Positions 1-9,276 of a stretch of 64,000 nucleotides of DNA are shown piece by piece. The position numbers and the translations under genes are program-made. This stretch comes from Cohnella sp. AR92 (lineage in GTDB: Bacteria > Bacillota > Bacilli > Paenibacillales > Paenibacillaceae). The DNA lies in contig NZ_RZJR01000013.1 of assembly GCF_003990975.1 (NCBI RefSeq), positions 62,001-126,000 of the forward strand, in the 5' to 3' direction. The notes under the pieces were generated by a model, which saw nothing but the letters and a program-made list of their open reading frames with translations, ran no database searches and had not been told where the DNA came from. Each line of letters begins with the position of its first letter. Position 1 is the first letter of the stretch.

Positions 1-2
1 TC

Positions 3-101
3 AGCTCCTTCCGCCGCCTGTGGGAGGAGAGGTTCGATCGCTTGGACGACTACTTAGCCGAGCTTCAGCGTTCCGCCGCTCCCGACAACGACAGCGATTA
101 G
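3..101 (+). CDS. ArsR/SmtB-family regulator, C-terminal end only
   Basis: Only the last 32 codons are inside the window, and the gene starts before position 1. The readable tail has the pattern LWEERFDRLDDYLAELQ followed by an acidic end. That is the usual C-terminal helix of ArsR-family winged-helix repressors that control SRPBCC (AHSA1-type) genes. The DNA-binding helices and any metal ligands lie outside, so the effector cannot be judged. A good intrinsic terminator follows the stop codon, so this is the last gene of its transcript. Confidence 0.6.
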   Translation, partial: SSFRRLWEERFDRLDDYLAELQRSAAPDNDSD

Positions 102-131
102 GTCGCCAGACACCAACAGGACTGCATGAAG

Positions 132-172
132 AAACCCGCAATAGCCGTGGATAACGGCTTTGCGGGTTTTTC
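132..172 (+). terminator. Intrinsic terminator after the ArsR gene
   Basis: A two-part hairpin has outer arms AAACCCGCA and TGCGGGTTT and inner arms AGCCGT and ACGGCT. A run of T follows. It lies 30 bases after the ArsR stop and separates that gene from the convergent acyl-CoA ligase. Confidence 0.85.
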
Positions 173-196
173 TGCCTACCCATATAAAAGAAACGA

Positions 197-1861
197 TTAG
201 TGCTTCTCGAGAAGTCCGTTCTTCTGGTCCTCGAGCGCCATCGCGCGAACGATAAAGTGGCGCTTCTTCCCGGTTGCCGTGTACGGCAGCTCGTCGATGA
301 AGCGGTAATACCTCGGTTTCTTGTAAGTCGCCAGCATGTTGTGCTCGCTGCAGTATTTGTTAAGCTCCTTGGCCGTAAGCGAAGGATCTTCCTTGACGAC
401 GTAAGCGACGACCGCTTCGCCGCGCAGCTCGTCCGGCACCCCCACGACAACAGATTGCTGCACCTTCGGATGCCGGTTCAGAATCTCTTCGATCTGCACC
501 GGATGGATGTTCTCGCCGGAAGAGACGATCATGTCGTTCTTGCGTCCGACAATGGTGACGAATTCGTTCTCGTCCCACACCCCCATGTCCCCGATATAGA
601 TCCAGCCTTTGTAGAAGACTCTCTCCGATTCCTTCTCGTTGTTGACGTAGGTGTACGTCGTCTTGCCGGGAGCTCGAACGATGACCTCGCCCACTTCGGA
701 TCCGTCGCGGGCGACCACTTCGTGCGGCTCCGCCCGGCGATCCGGGAACACCTTGACCACGGCGACGTCGTCGTCCGTGCAGGCGCGTCCGGCCGAGCCG
801 GCCATATCCGGCAGATCGTAAGGACGCAGGAACGTGTTCCAGAACGCTTCGGTCGTGCCGTAGCCGTTGAAGATGTTCGGCGTCAGCACCTTCTGGAACT
901 TGATGCACGCTTCTCTCTCCAGCGGCGCCCCCATCGTGACGATTCCCTTGAGCCTGGACAGATCGACCGTGTGCTTCAACTGCTGGTCATGCAGCATCTT
1001 CAGCATCGGCGGAGCTCCGATCAGGAAGGTGACCCCCATTCTCTCGGCCAGCTCCAGACAGGTCTTCGGATGGAAGGAACGGAGAATGACGACTTCCGCG
1101 CCGATATAAAGCGTCGGTCCGGGACCGCCCGAGTGAATGCCCCCGCGGTGGAACCAAGGACTCATGTTCATCGTCTTGTCCATCGGGGTTAGCGGAAAAT
1201 GCATCGCGACGTCATGGGCGGACAGGACGTCGTTGATGTTGTTCAGAGGAACTCCCTTCGGCCTGCCCGTCGTGCCGGAGGTGTACAGCCGGGTATTCTC
1301 GTCGTAGATGTGCATCGGCCTATCGATCTTCGGGTTCTCCTCGGACTGCCCGCCCGTGTAATCGGCGTAGGTGACATGCCCGGCCGGAAGCTCGGCGGAG
1401 CCCGACAGGTCGACCATGACGATACGGGCCGGCTTGTGGGCCGCCAACTCGAGCGCTTCCAGCGCCGTGTCCTTGATCTCCGCGTCGTAGAGATAGACGG
1501 AAGGGCGGCTGTCGTCGAGAATATAAGCCGTCTCTCCCGCGGACAATCGGAAGTTGATCGGGCTGTTGATCGCTCCGATCTTCTGCGGCGCGAGATAACT
1601 GAAGATAAATTCGGCGGAATTGGGCAATTGGTAAACGACGAGCTCGTTCTTGCCGATTCCGTCCGCCAGCATGGCGTTCGCCAGGCGATTGGCCTCTCGG
1701 TTCAATTCAGCATAGGTCAAGCTGAGTTCTCTCACCGGATCGCTTATGGCCGTACGTTTGGCGAAGCGGTGCACATTGCGCATGAATCCGCTCAGGTAAG
1801 TAAATTCGTATTCGAACGTGTCCTTGAACATCCGAACGTCGTACGTAAAATGATTTTCCAT
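197..1861 (-). CDS. AMP-forming acyl-CoA synthetase / fatty-acid-CoA ligase
   Basis: This 554-residue protein belongs to the ANL superfamily, which activates a carboxylic acid with ATP and passes the acyl-adenylate to coenzyme A. The phosphate-binding loop YTSGTTGRPKGVP is near residue 191, the GYGTTE motif near 328, the hinge region with GRKNDMIVSSGE near 440, and the C-terminal PYTATGKK segment carries the expected catalytic lysine near 533. Length is normal for medium/long-chain ligases. It is the last gene of a minus-strand run after a hotdog thioesterase and a FabF-like synthase, with 115 bases between it and fabF, so it probably handles the same acyl chain. An aromatic or branched acid substrate is also possible, because the binding pocket cannot be read reliably by eye. 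Confidence 0.85.
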   Translation of the reverse strand: MENHFTYDVRMFKDTFEYEFTYLSGFMRNVHRFAKRTAISDPVRELSLTYAELNREANRLANAMLADGIGKNELVVYQLPNSAEFIFSYLAPQKIGAINSPINFRLSAGETAYILDDSRPSVYLYDAEIKDTALEALELAAHKPARIVMVDLSGSAELPAGHVTYADYTGGQSEENPKIDRPMHIYDENTRLYTSGTTGRPKGVPLNNINDVLSAHDVAMHFPLTPMDKTMNMSPWFHRGGIHSGGPGPTLYIGAEVVILRSFHPKTCLELAERMGVTFLIGAPPMLKMLHDQQLKHTVDLSRLKGIVTMGAPLEREACIKFQKVLTPNIFNGYGTTEAFWNTFLRPYDLPDMAGSAGRACTDDDVAVVKVFPDRRAEPHEVVARDGSEVGEVIVRAPGKTTYTYVNNEKESERVFYKGWIYIGDMGVWDENEFVTIVGRKNDMIVSSGENIHPVQIEEILNRHPKVQQSVVVGVPDELRGEAVVAYVVKEDPSLTAKELNKYCSEHNMLATYKKPRYYRFIDELPYTATGKKRHFIVRAMALEDQKNGLLEKH

Positions 1862-1976
1862 CTATATCATCCCTTCTAAGCGCTAAGTGAACGATATGTC
1901 TGAAACGCGGCTCGCAAAACTCGATAAATCCCTTCAACGGTCCGTTCCTATCGGCATATCTAAATTCAACAAAAGA

Positions 1977-3218
1977 TTACTTCGAATAACGTCCTACGAT
2001 GACGGAGGTATTCTGTCCGCCGAAGCCGAAGGAGTTCGACATCGCATAGTCGACCTTCGCTTCCCTGGCGGCGTTCGGCACATAATCCAAGTCGCATTCC
2101 GGATCGGGCTCCTCGTAATTCAACGTCGGCGGAACGACGCCTTCCCGAATCGCTTGGATGCAGGCGATGAGCTCCGTCACTCCGCCCGCTCCCATCAAGT
2201 GGCCCGTCGCGCCCTTGGTCGAGCTGACAGGGATTCGCGAAGCGGCTTCCCCGAACACTTCCTTCAACGCTTGGCTCTCCACCTTGTCCCCGAGAGGAGT
2301 CGACGTTCCGTGGGCATTGACATAGCCGATGTCGGCCGGAGCCAGCCCAGCCTCCTCAAGCGCCTGGCGCATGCACCAGATCTCCCCGCTTCCGTCCGGA
2401 TCGGGGGATGTGACGTGGTACGCGTCGGTGCAATTCGCATAGCCGAGCAGCTCGGCTTTGATCTCCGCGCCGCGGGCCAGAGCCGAACTCAGCGTCTCCA
2501 GAATCAGCGCGCCGGCCCCTTCGCCCATGACGAATCCGTCGCGGTTCTTCTCGAACGGGCGGCTGGCCTGCTGCGGCTCCTCGTTGCGCGTCGACATGGC
2601 GCGGGCCGAAGACAGGCCCGCATCCATAAGGGCGCAGAGAATCGATTCCGCGCCGACCGCGACGACGGCGTCCGCTTGTCCGGCTCTAAGCAGAATGGCC
2701 GCCATTCCGACCGCGTCCGCTCCGGAGGAGCACGCCGTGCTCACCGTATAGCTCGGACCCTTGAAGCCGTTCGCGATCGCGATATGGGCCGCCGCGATGT
2801 TCGACAGCATCTTGGGAACCAGGTGCGGCGTCACCCGATAGCTTCCGCTTCGCGCGATCTGCTCTTGGGTGCCCGCGGCCGTGGAGATGCCTCCGAGCGC
2901 CGTGCCCAGCACGATTCCGATCCGGCTTCGCTGCAGGCCGTCGACGATCCCGCTTTGGCCAATCGCTTCCTCGGCCGCCGCGTACGCGAATTGCATGAAG
3001 ATATCGGTCTGACCGACCAGCTTCTTCGGAAGATAGCGTGCGGGATCGAAATCCTTCACCTCGCCCGCGATCCGAACCGGAAGCCCTTCCGCATCGAATC
3101 GGGTGATCGGCCCGATGCCCGTCTGCCCGGCCAGAAGGTGGTTCCAATAGTCGGAGACCCCGATTCCGACCGGCGTAACGGCTCCCATGCCGGTAATGAC
3201 GATTCGTTCTTTGACCAT
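1977..3218 (-). CDS. Beta-ketoacyl-ACP synthase II-like (FabF family)
   Basis: This 413-residue condensing enzyme extends an acyl chain by two carbons using malonyl-ACP. The N-terminus VVITGMGAVTPVG-like stretch is typical of FabF. The nucleophile cysteine lies in VSTACSSGADAVG near residue 160, and the two histidines are in NAHGTSTPLGDK near 300 and GATGHLMGAGG near 337, so the Cys-His-His triad is complete. Length matches housekeeping FabF. It sits between a thioesterase and an acyl-CoA ligase with no ACP, FabG or FabZ nearby, so it is more likely a specialised paralog than the essential fatty-acid gene. The symbol fabF is withheld for that reason. Confidence 0.9.
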   Translation of the reverse strand: MVKERIVITGMGAVTPVGIGVSDYWNHLLAGQTGIGPITRFDAEGLPVRIAGEVKDFDPARYLPKKLVGQTDIFMQFAYAAAEEAIGQSGIVDGLQRSRIGIVLGTALGGISTAAGTQEQIARSGSYRVTPHLVPKMLSNIAAAHIAIANGFKGPSYTVSTACSSGADAVGMAAILLRAGQADAVVAVGAESILCALMDAGLSSARAMSTRNEEPQQASRPFEKNRDGFVMGEGAGALILETLSSALARGAEIKAELLGYANCTDAYHVTSPDPDGSGEIWCMRQALEEAGLAPADIGYVNAHGTSTPLGDKVESQALKEVFGEAASRIPVSSTKGATGHLMGAGGVTELIACIQAIREGVVPPTLNYEEPDPECDLDYVPNAAREAKVDYAMSNSFGFGGQNTSVIVGRYSK

Positions 3219-3251
3219 AAACTCAACCCACTCCCGTATGCCTCTTAACGG

Positions 3252-3713
3252 CTAGCGCTTCTCCGCAACCAATCCAGCCTCTTTCAAGCTTGCCCACAAT
3301 TCGGGATGCCTGCGTTCCAGATTAAACGGCGACCCCGAGGGGTCAACGTAAGCATGCTTGGTCGTTCCTTCCGCCGCCAGGATTCCTCCTTCCTTGTAGA
3401 TCCGATAATCGAAAGCCATGCGAGTCCGCGAGAGCTCCGCAAGCTCGGTTCGAACGACGATTCGATCCTCGGGGCGCAGCATCTTGCGATACTGGCAGTC
3501 CGCGTGAAGACAGACGAGAAAGATCCCTTGATGATGCCAAGCCGCCATATAGGGGAATCCATAATTCGCGAGAAGGCCCATCCGGGCATTGGTGAACCAG
3601 TCGAAGCTCCTCGCGTAATAATGAATGCCCGCGGCATCGCAATCTCCCCAAGTGACCGTCATCTCGAAGTCGAAGGCCGGATGCGGCGGGAGCGCCGGAT
3701 GCGCTGCGTCCAT
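3252..3713 (-). CDS. Acyl-CoA thioesterase, YbgC/4HBT hotdog family
   Basis: This 153-residue hotdog-fold protein probably hydrolyses acyl-CoA or acyl-ACP thioesters. The family signature WGDCDAAGIHYYARSFDW near residues 22-39 includes the catalytic aspartate of the 4-hydroxybenzoyl-CoA thioesterase group. A strong GGGGGAA ribosome site precedes the ATG. It is the first gene of the lipid operon, with a 33-base gap to fabF, and directly follows the promoter and palindrome at 3750-3778. Together with the synthase and the ligase it suggests production or salvage of an unusual acyl chain. Which chain cannot be told from the sequence. Confidence 0.8.
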   Translation of the reverse strand: MDAAHPALPPHPAFDFEMTVTWGDCDAAGIHYYARSFDWFTNARMGLLANYGFPYMAAWHHQGIFLVCLHADCQYRKMLRPEDRIVVRTELAELSRTRMAFDYRIYKEGGILAAEGTTKHAYVDPSGSPFNLERRHPELWASLKEAGLVAEKR

Positions 3714-3749
3714 TGAAATTCCCCCTTCCTGAAGTCCTATTCACAACTT

Positions 3750-3778
3750 AGTATACTCTTACTAGTAAGATATTTTAA
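3750..3778 (-). promoter_or_regulatory. Promoter with TetR-like palindrome for the lipid operon
   Basis: On the minus strand, TTAAAA and TATACT are separated by 17 bases, so this is a weak -35 with a fair -10. The spacer is largely filled by the perfect palindrome CTTACTAGTAAG (3758-3769). A repressor bound there would block polymerase. No regulator gene is adjacent, so the binding protein is unknown. Confidence 0.5.
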
Positions 3779-3835
3779 GTATGGATTTTATGTAAGCCGC
3801 TTCGAACGCGTGCCATTAACGGGTTAGCCGAATAG

Positions 3836-3879
3836 AAAAAGGATTGCTCCTCAGTCTCAGACTGCGAAGCAACCCTTCT
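3836..3879 (-). terminator. Terminator of the FMN reductase gene
   Basis: Arms AAGGATTGCT and AGCAACCCTT (one mismatch) enclose a second stem CAGTC/GACTG. On the minus strand a T run follows. It lies just past the stop of the reductase. Confidence 0.75.
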
Positions 3880-3899
3880 TATAGCCGGCTCTGCCGCTC

Positions 3900-4436
3900 T
3901 TAACGAAGCGTCTTCAGAGCGCCGCTCCAAGCGAGCACTTGATCGAGCATGCCGTTCAGGTTGGTCAGATGCAGATCGGCCGGCTTGAACGTGCCGTTCT
4001 CGAAGTCGGTGAACAGCGAGAGCGCCGGATGAACGCGAACGTCCGCAACGGACAGCTCGCCGAGAATGCCGCGGAGATGCTCCGCTGCGCGAGCTCCGCC
4101 GACGGAGCCGTAGCTGACGATGCCGGCAGCCTTGTTGTTCCAAGCTTCGCGAGCGAAGTCAAGGGCGTTCTTCAGCGCGCCGGTGATGCTGTGGTTGTAT
4201 TCTTGAACGATAAAGACGAAGCCGTCCAAGCTAGCGAGCTTCGTGTTCCAAGCCGTCGCTTGTTCCGTTGCGTCCTCTTCGCCCAGCAATGGAAGCTTAT
4301 AGTCCTTGATATCGACGATCTCATAGTTCGCGTCTCCGCGGCCGTCCGCGATGCGCTTGACCCATTCGCCTACCTGCGGGCTTACGCGCCCGTCGCGAGT
4401 GCTTCCCAGAATGATACCGATATTCAACTTCGACAT
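3900..4436 (-). CDS. NADPH-dependent FMN reductase family protein
   Basis: This 178-residue flavodoxin-fold protein probably reduces FMN, quinones or azo compounds with NAD(P)H. The N-terminal IGIILGSTRDGRVSPQVG is the FMN phosphate-binding motif of the family, and VQEYNHSITGALKNALDF near residue 96 is the second flavin-binding signature. PLLGEED matches the region near the isoalloxazine ring. Length is standard. It is monocistronic, with its own strong promoter upstream and a terminator downstream. The promoter carries a short dyad in its spacer, which suggests control by a small redox- or drug-sensing repressor, but none is encoded beside it. Confidence 0.85.
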   Translation of the reverse strand: MSKLNIGIILGSTRDGRVSPQVGEWVKRIADGRGDANYEIVDIKDYKLPLLGEEDATEQATAWNTKLASLDGFVFIVQEYNHSITGALKNALDFAREAWNNKAAGIVSYGSVGGARAAEHLRGILGELSVADVRVHPALSLFTDFENGTFKPADLHLTNLNGMLDQVLAWSGALKTLR

Positions 4437-4513
4437 CTTAATTCCCTCCTGCGGCTGTTTTCTTTAGAGTAAGGTTTACATCGAACCTGATCGTCATTCT
4501 TGATGTCGGATTA

Positions 4514-4542
4514 ATCATAAATAAATCAATTTATATTGTCAA
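4514..4542 (-). promoter_or_regulatory. Strong sigma-A promoter of the FMN reductase gene
   Basis: On the minus strand TTGACA and TATGAT are 17 bases apart. The spacer contains ATAAAT-CA-ATTTAT (4521-4534), a 6-2-6 dyad in the position expected for a repressor operator. Confidence 0.7.
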
Positions 4543-4674
4543 GGTACTTACTTAAAGTTTATACCGTTAATCCATAAATCATTCGTTGTCCAAGGCAAGG
4601 GTTGATGGTAACATAGGCTAGTCTTACTTGGCATATTCCAACTAGACGTATGCTCACACGATCGAGGTGTTAAG

Positions 4675-6042
4675 ATGAATGCCGGACGCGAGCTTCGCGT
4701 AGCCAGCCTGACTTGGCCGATTCTTCTGGAGAATCTGCTGTTTTTCCTAATGAGCACCGCTGACACCTTAATGTTAAGCGGGGTGTCCGACGAAGCCGTA
4801 TCGGCCGTCGGGGTCGCAACCCAATTTATTTTTATCGCCATCCTGATCATCGGGGTCATCAACAACGGAGCCGACGTGGTGGTTTCCCAATATCTCGGTT
4901 CCGGCAAACGTTTCGAAGCGTCGAAGATCGCCGCGTTGACGATCACGATGAACCTGCTGACGGGACTGGTCATGAGCCTTCTCTTCCTCCTGCTGTCCGA
5001 ACCGCTGATGCGGATGATGAACCTTGAGGAGAACACGCTGGAGATGGCGACGACTTACCTTCCTATTATCGGGGGCTTTATTTTCCTCCAGTCGGTCATT
5101 AACGCATTATCCGGGATCATTCGAACGTACGGATATCCGAAGGAAGCGATGTACGTCTCCCTGGGCATGAACGTCCTTCATATCGCGATCAACTACCTGC
5201 TGATCTTCGGTCACGGGGGCTTGCCCGCGCTCGGCGTGGAAGGCGCCGCCTGGTCGACGGTCATCAGCCGGGGAGCCGCGGTCGTCGTCTTCTTCTGGAT
5301 GGCTTATCGGATCATGGATTACAAGATTCGGTGGAGGGACTATCTGACGTTCAGCAAGGAGTTTCTGGGGAAAATCCTGAAGATCGGCATTCCGGTCGCG
5401 TTGGAATCGGTGTTGTATCATGCGTGCCAATCGGTGTTTCTCTATTATGTGGCGATGATCGGAGAGGCCGCTCTCGCTTCCCGCCAATATGCGATGAATA
5501 TCTCCACCTACGTCTTCCTGTTCAGTACCGCTTGCGGCACGGCAACCGCGATTATCGTCGGCCGGTTCGTCGGCGGCTCGAAGCCCGATGACGCCTACAA
5601 ACGGGTATGGATCAGCGCCCGTTGGATCTTCGCCATCACGGTCGCGATCGACCTGGCCATCATTCTGATCCGCCATCCGCTGATCGAGCTGTTCACGGAC
5701 GACCGCGAGATCGTTCGGCTGGCGACCCAGATGATCGTGCTCAGTCTGGCTCTCGAGACCGGACGCTCCCTCAACCTGCTGTTCGTTCCCGTGCTTCGGG
5801 CGGCGGGGGACGCGAAATACACGGTCTACTGGGGCATCGTCTCCATGGTGTTCATGAGCCTGCCGCTCGGCTACTTCCTGACGTTCACGTTGGACATGGG
5901 ACTCGCGGGAGTGTGGCTTGCCATCGCCGCCGACGAGTGGGCCCGCGGGATCATCATGCTGTTCCGCTGGCGCAGCGGGAAGTGGCGCGGCAAGGCTCTG
6001 GTGACCGCAAGCGAGCCTTCGGGAGCGGCGTCGGAGGCCTAA
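4675..6042 (+). CDS. MATE-family multidrug/cation exporter
   Basis: This 455-residue membrane protein with about 12 hydrophobic segments resembles the multidrug and toxic compound extrusion family, which exports cationic drugs using a sodium or proton gradient. The start region ELRVASLTWPILLENLL and the segment SGVSDEAVSAVGVATQF are typical of the first MATE repeat. NALSGIIRTYGYPKEAMYVS and LLFVPVLRAAGDAKY are the matching loops of the two repeats. The last 20 residues form a hydrophilic Ala/Ser/Glu tail. A GAGGTG site precedes the ATG. The gene stands alone and ends in a terminator; no regulator is adjacent. Confidence 0.9.
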   Translation: MNAGRELRVASLTWPILLENLLFFLMSTADTLMLSGVSDEAVSAVGVATQFIFIAILIIGVINNGADVVVSQYLGSGKRFEASKIAALTITMNLLTGLVMSLLFLLLSEPLMRMMNLEENTLEMATTYLPIIGGFIFLQSVINALSGIIRTYGYPKEAMYVSLGMNVLHIAINYLLIFGHGGLPALGVEGAAWSTVISRGAAVVVFFWMAYRIMDYKIRWRDYLTFSKEFLGKILKIGIPVALESVLYHACQSVFLYYVAMIGEAALASRQYAMNISTYVFLFSTACGTATAIIVGRFVGGSKPDDAYKRVWISARWIFAITVAIDLAIILIRHPLIELFTDDREIVRLATQMIVLSLALETGRSLNLLFVPVLRAAGDAKYTVYWGIVSMVFMSLPLGYFLTFTLDMGLAGVWLAIAADEWARGIIMLFRWRSGKWRGKALVTASEPSGAASEA

Positions 6043-6087
6043 ATACGGGTTAGACGAAAAAAGCGGATTAGATAAAATAGAGCGGAT

Positions 6088-6136
6088 AAAGAACCTGACC
6101 TCTCTTCGATTACCGGAGAAGGCACGGGTTCTTTTC
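6088..6136 (+). terminator. Terminator after the MATE gene
   Basis: Arms AAAGAACC and GGGTTCTTT, with inner TCTC/GAGA pairing, are followed by a short T run about 45 bases past the stop. Confidence 0.65.
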
Positions 6137-6259
6137 ATTTTCTCGGCCGTTTTTCGGATCCGGGAGGGGAGGAAGACGTGCCTCTCTCCGGGAAGAAATG
6201 CCGTATTAATGGCCGGGGCAGGGCATAATAAGGCGATCTTCGGAGGGATTCGTGAAATA

Positions 6260-6295
6260 CTCACAATTGTGAGACCTTACATTCAATGTTATAAT
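6260..6295 (+). promoter_or_regulatory. ddh promoter with overlapping palindrome
   Basis: TTGTGA (6267-6272) and TATAAT (6290-6295) are 17 bases apart. The perfect palindrome CTCACAATTGTGAG (6260-6273) covers the -35 element, a classic repressor position. The binding protein is unknown. Confidence 0.7.
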
Positions 6296-6330
6296 GTCGA
6301 GAAATCACAACATTCATTTGGAGGATCTAC

Positions 6331-7314
6331 ATGAGCGCAAAGATTAGAGTAGGCATCGTAGGATACGGCAACTTGGGCAGAGGCGTGGTGTCCGCTATCG
6401 GGCAGAATCCGGACATGGAGCTGGTCGGCATCTTCACCCGCCGCGATCCTTCCTCGTTCGCATCCGAGAACGGCCTTCGTTTCTATCAAATCTCCGAGGC
6501 GGAGAGCTTTAAGGACAAAGTAGATGTCATGATCCTGTGCGGCGGCTCGGCGACGGACCTTCCGGAGCAAGGACCGGTGTTCTCCAAGCTGTTCAATACC
6601 GTCGACAGCTTCGATACTCACGCGAAGATTCCGGAGTACTTCGAGCAAGTGAACGACTCGGCCCTGACGTCGGGCAAGGTAGCCGTAATCTCTACCGGAT
6701 GGGACCCGGGCCTGTTCTCGATCAACCGCTTGATGGCGGAATCCATCCTTAGCCAAGGCACGGATTACACGTTCTGGGGCAAGGGCGTAAGCCAAGGCCA
6801 TTCCGACGCGATCCGCCGAGTGAAGGGCGTCAAGGGCGGCGTTCAGTACACCGTTCCTTCCGAATCCGTCATCGACCGCATTCGCAACGGCGAGACTCCG
6901 GAGCTGACGACCAGGGACAAGCATACCCGCGAGTGCTTCGTGGTCGCCGAGGAAGGCGCCGATCTGGAGCAAATCCGCCAAGAGATCGTCAGCATGCCGA
7001 ACTACTTCTCCGATTACGACACGACCGTGAACTTCATTAGCGAAGAGGAACTGCGGAGAGACCACTCCGAGATGCCGCACGGCGGCTTCGTCATCCGCAG
7101 CGGCGTGACCGGCAAGAGCACCCGCCAGATTATCGAATATTCCCTCAAGCTCGAGAGCAACCCGGAATTCACCGCCAGCGTACTCGTGGCGTATGCCCGC
7201 GCGGCTTACCGTCTCCACGGCGAAGGCGTCTCGGGAGCGAAGACGGTATTCGACATCGCGCCGGGCTACCTGTCGCCGAAGTCTCCGGCGCAGCTCCGCA
7301 AGGAACTTCTCTAA
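6331..7314 (+). CDS. ddh: meso-Diaminopimelate D-dehydrogenase
   Basis: This 327-residue NADPH-dependent enzyme interconverts L-tetrahydrodipicolinate and meso-diaminopimelate, the one-step branch of lysine and cell-wall precursor synthesis. The N-terminal Rossmann motif VGIVGYGNLGRG is followed by FTRRDP, which fits NADPH preference. STGWDPGLFSINR near residue 120 and FWGKGVSQGHSDAIRRV near 150 are hallmark substrate-binding stretches. Length equals the family norm. A clear GGAGG site precedes the ATG. It is monocistronic, with its own promoter and terminator. Its neighbour gdhA supplies glutamate metabolism, but the two are transcribed separately. Confidence 0.93.
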   Translation: MSAKIRVGIVGYGNLGRGVVSAIGQNPDMELVGIFTRRDPSSFASENGLRFYQISEAESFKDKVDVMILCGGSATDLPEQGPVFSKLFNTVDSFDTHAKIPEYFEQVNDSALTSGKVAVISTGWDPGLFSINRLMAESILSQGTDYTFWGKGVSQGHSDAIRRVKGVKGGVQYTVPSESVIDRIRNGETPELTTRDKHTRECFVVAEEGADLEQIRQEIVSMPNYFSDYDTTVNFISEEELRRDHSEMPHGGFVIRSGVTGKSTRQIIEYSLKLESNPEFTASVLVAYARAAYRLHGEGVSGAKTVFDIAPGYLSPKSPAQLRKELL

Positions 7315-7345
7315 GTTCCCATAAGCTCGTACAAGCTCATTTATT

Positions 7346-7378
7346 AAGCCAAGTCCGCTCGCCGGGCTTGGCTTTTTT
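7346..7378 (+). terminator. ddh terminator
   Basis: Arms AAGCCAAG and CTTGGCTT are followed by a run of T. A second short GC/T-run block (GGGCGGGC then seven T) follows at 7385-7399. Confidence 0.85.
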
Positions 7379-7462
7379 GCATACGGGGCGGGCTTTTTTT
7401 GCATAGCAAATGAATATTGTGAATATTTCATAAAACATTTATTAACACTCGAAAAAATATTT

Positions 7463-7506
7463 CTATAGGCCTATAGGTTCACGCAGAGCGAATTTTCAGT
7501 TAAAAT
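7463..7506 (+). promoter_or_regulatory. gdhA promoter region with perfect palindrome
   Basis: TTCACG (7478-7483) and TAAAAT (7501-7506) are 17 bases apart. The perfect palindrome CTATAGGCCTATAG (7463-7476) ends one base before the -35. That position fits an activator or a nitrogen-responsive repressor. No regulator gene is adjacent. Confidence 0.55.
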
Positions 7507-7528
7507 AGTGCAAATAAAAAGTGCATAA

Positions 7529-8923
<1,395 letters not shown>

Positions 8924-8930
8924 AAGAAGC

Positions 8931-8970
8931 AAAAGAGGGGGCTATCGCGCGGCGATGGCCCCCTCTTTGC
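8931..8970 (+). terminator. gdhA terminator
   Basis: A long hairpin has arms AAAGAGGGGGC and GCCCCCTCTTT plus inner ATCGC/GCGAT. It ends in TTTG and lies 10 bases after the stop. Confidence 0.85.
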
Positions 8971-9004
8971 ATATGGATGCTCCTGTTACGCTTTAGCATT
9001 GGGC

Positions 9005-9245
9005 AATTTCGCCAATGTCAGCAGTCTGGTTACTCTCTTCCCCCCGCTGCCGCGCAATTCCGCTTATGTGAGCAGTCTGGTTACCCTCTTCCCCCTGCTG
9101 CCGCGCAATTCTGCTTGTGTAAGCAGTCTGGTTACCCTCTTCAGCCGCTTGGTGCCCCGTCCCGACGATGTGCGTAGTCTAACTGCCTTCTAGCGCTCAT
9201 TCGCCGCCGGATCTCGCGCCAGTGCATAGTCTGGTTACCTCGCTT
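9005..9245. repeat. Degenerate 51-bp tandem array, five copies
   Basis: The core GCAGTCTGGTTAC recurs at 9021, 9072 and 9123, with decayed copies at 9174 (GTAGTCTAACTGC) and 9226 (ATAGTCTGGTTAC). Spacing is 51, 51, 51 and 52 bases. The first three units also share the following CTCTTCCCCC-GCTGCCGCGCAATTC stretch almost exactly. Because 51 is divisible by three, all frames through it look open, but no gene is supported. It fills the 350-base spacer between gdhA and the convergent epimerase gene. Confidence 0.9.
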
Positions 9246-9276
9246 TTACGGATCGGCAACGGTCTGCCCTTTTTTC

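Noticed and set aside
1887..3248. 453-codon plus-strand frame opposite fabF
   Set aside because: It is the shadow of the FabF gene. The fabF frame has an intact catalytic triad, and the shadow protein is Arg-rich and featureless.
8977..9193. Two overlapping 65-codon frames with a repeated 17-residue unit
   Set aside because: The 51-base DNA repeat keeps every frame open. There is no start signal, and the frames lie just after the gdhA terminator.
9005..9245. Possible CRISPR array
   Set aside because: The sequence between the repeated cores is also repeated, there are no unique spacers and no cas genes are near.
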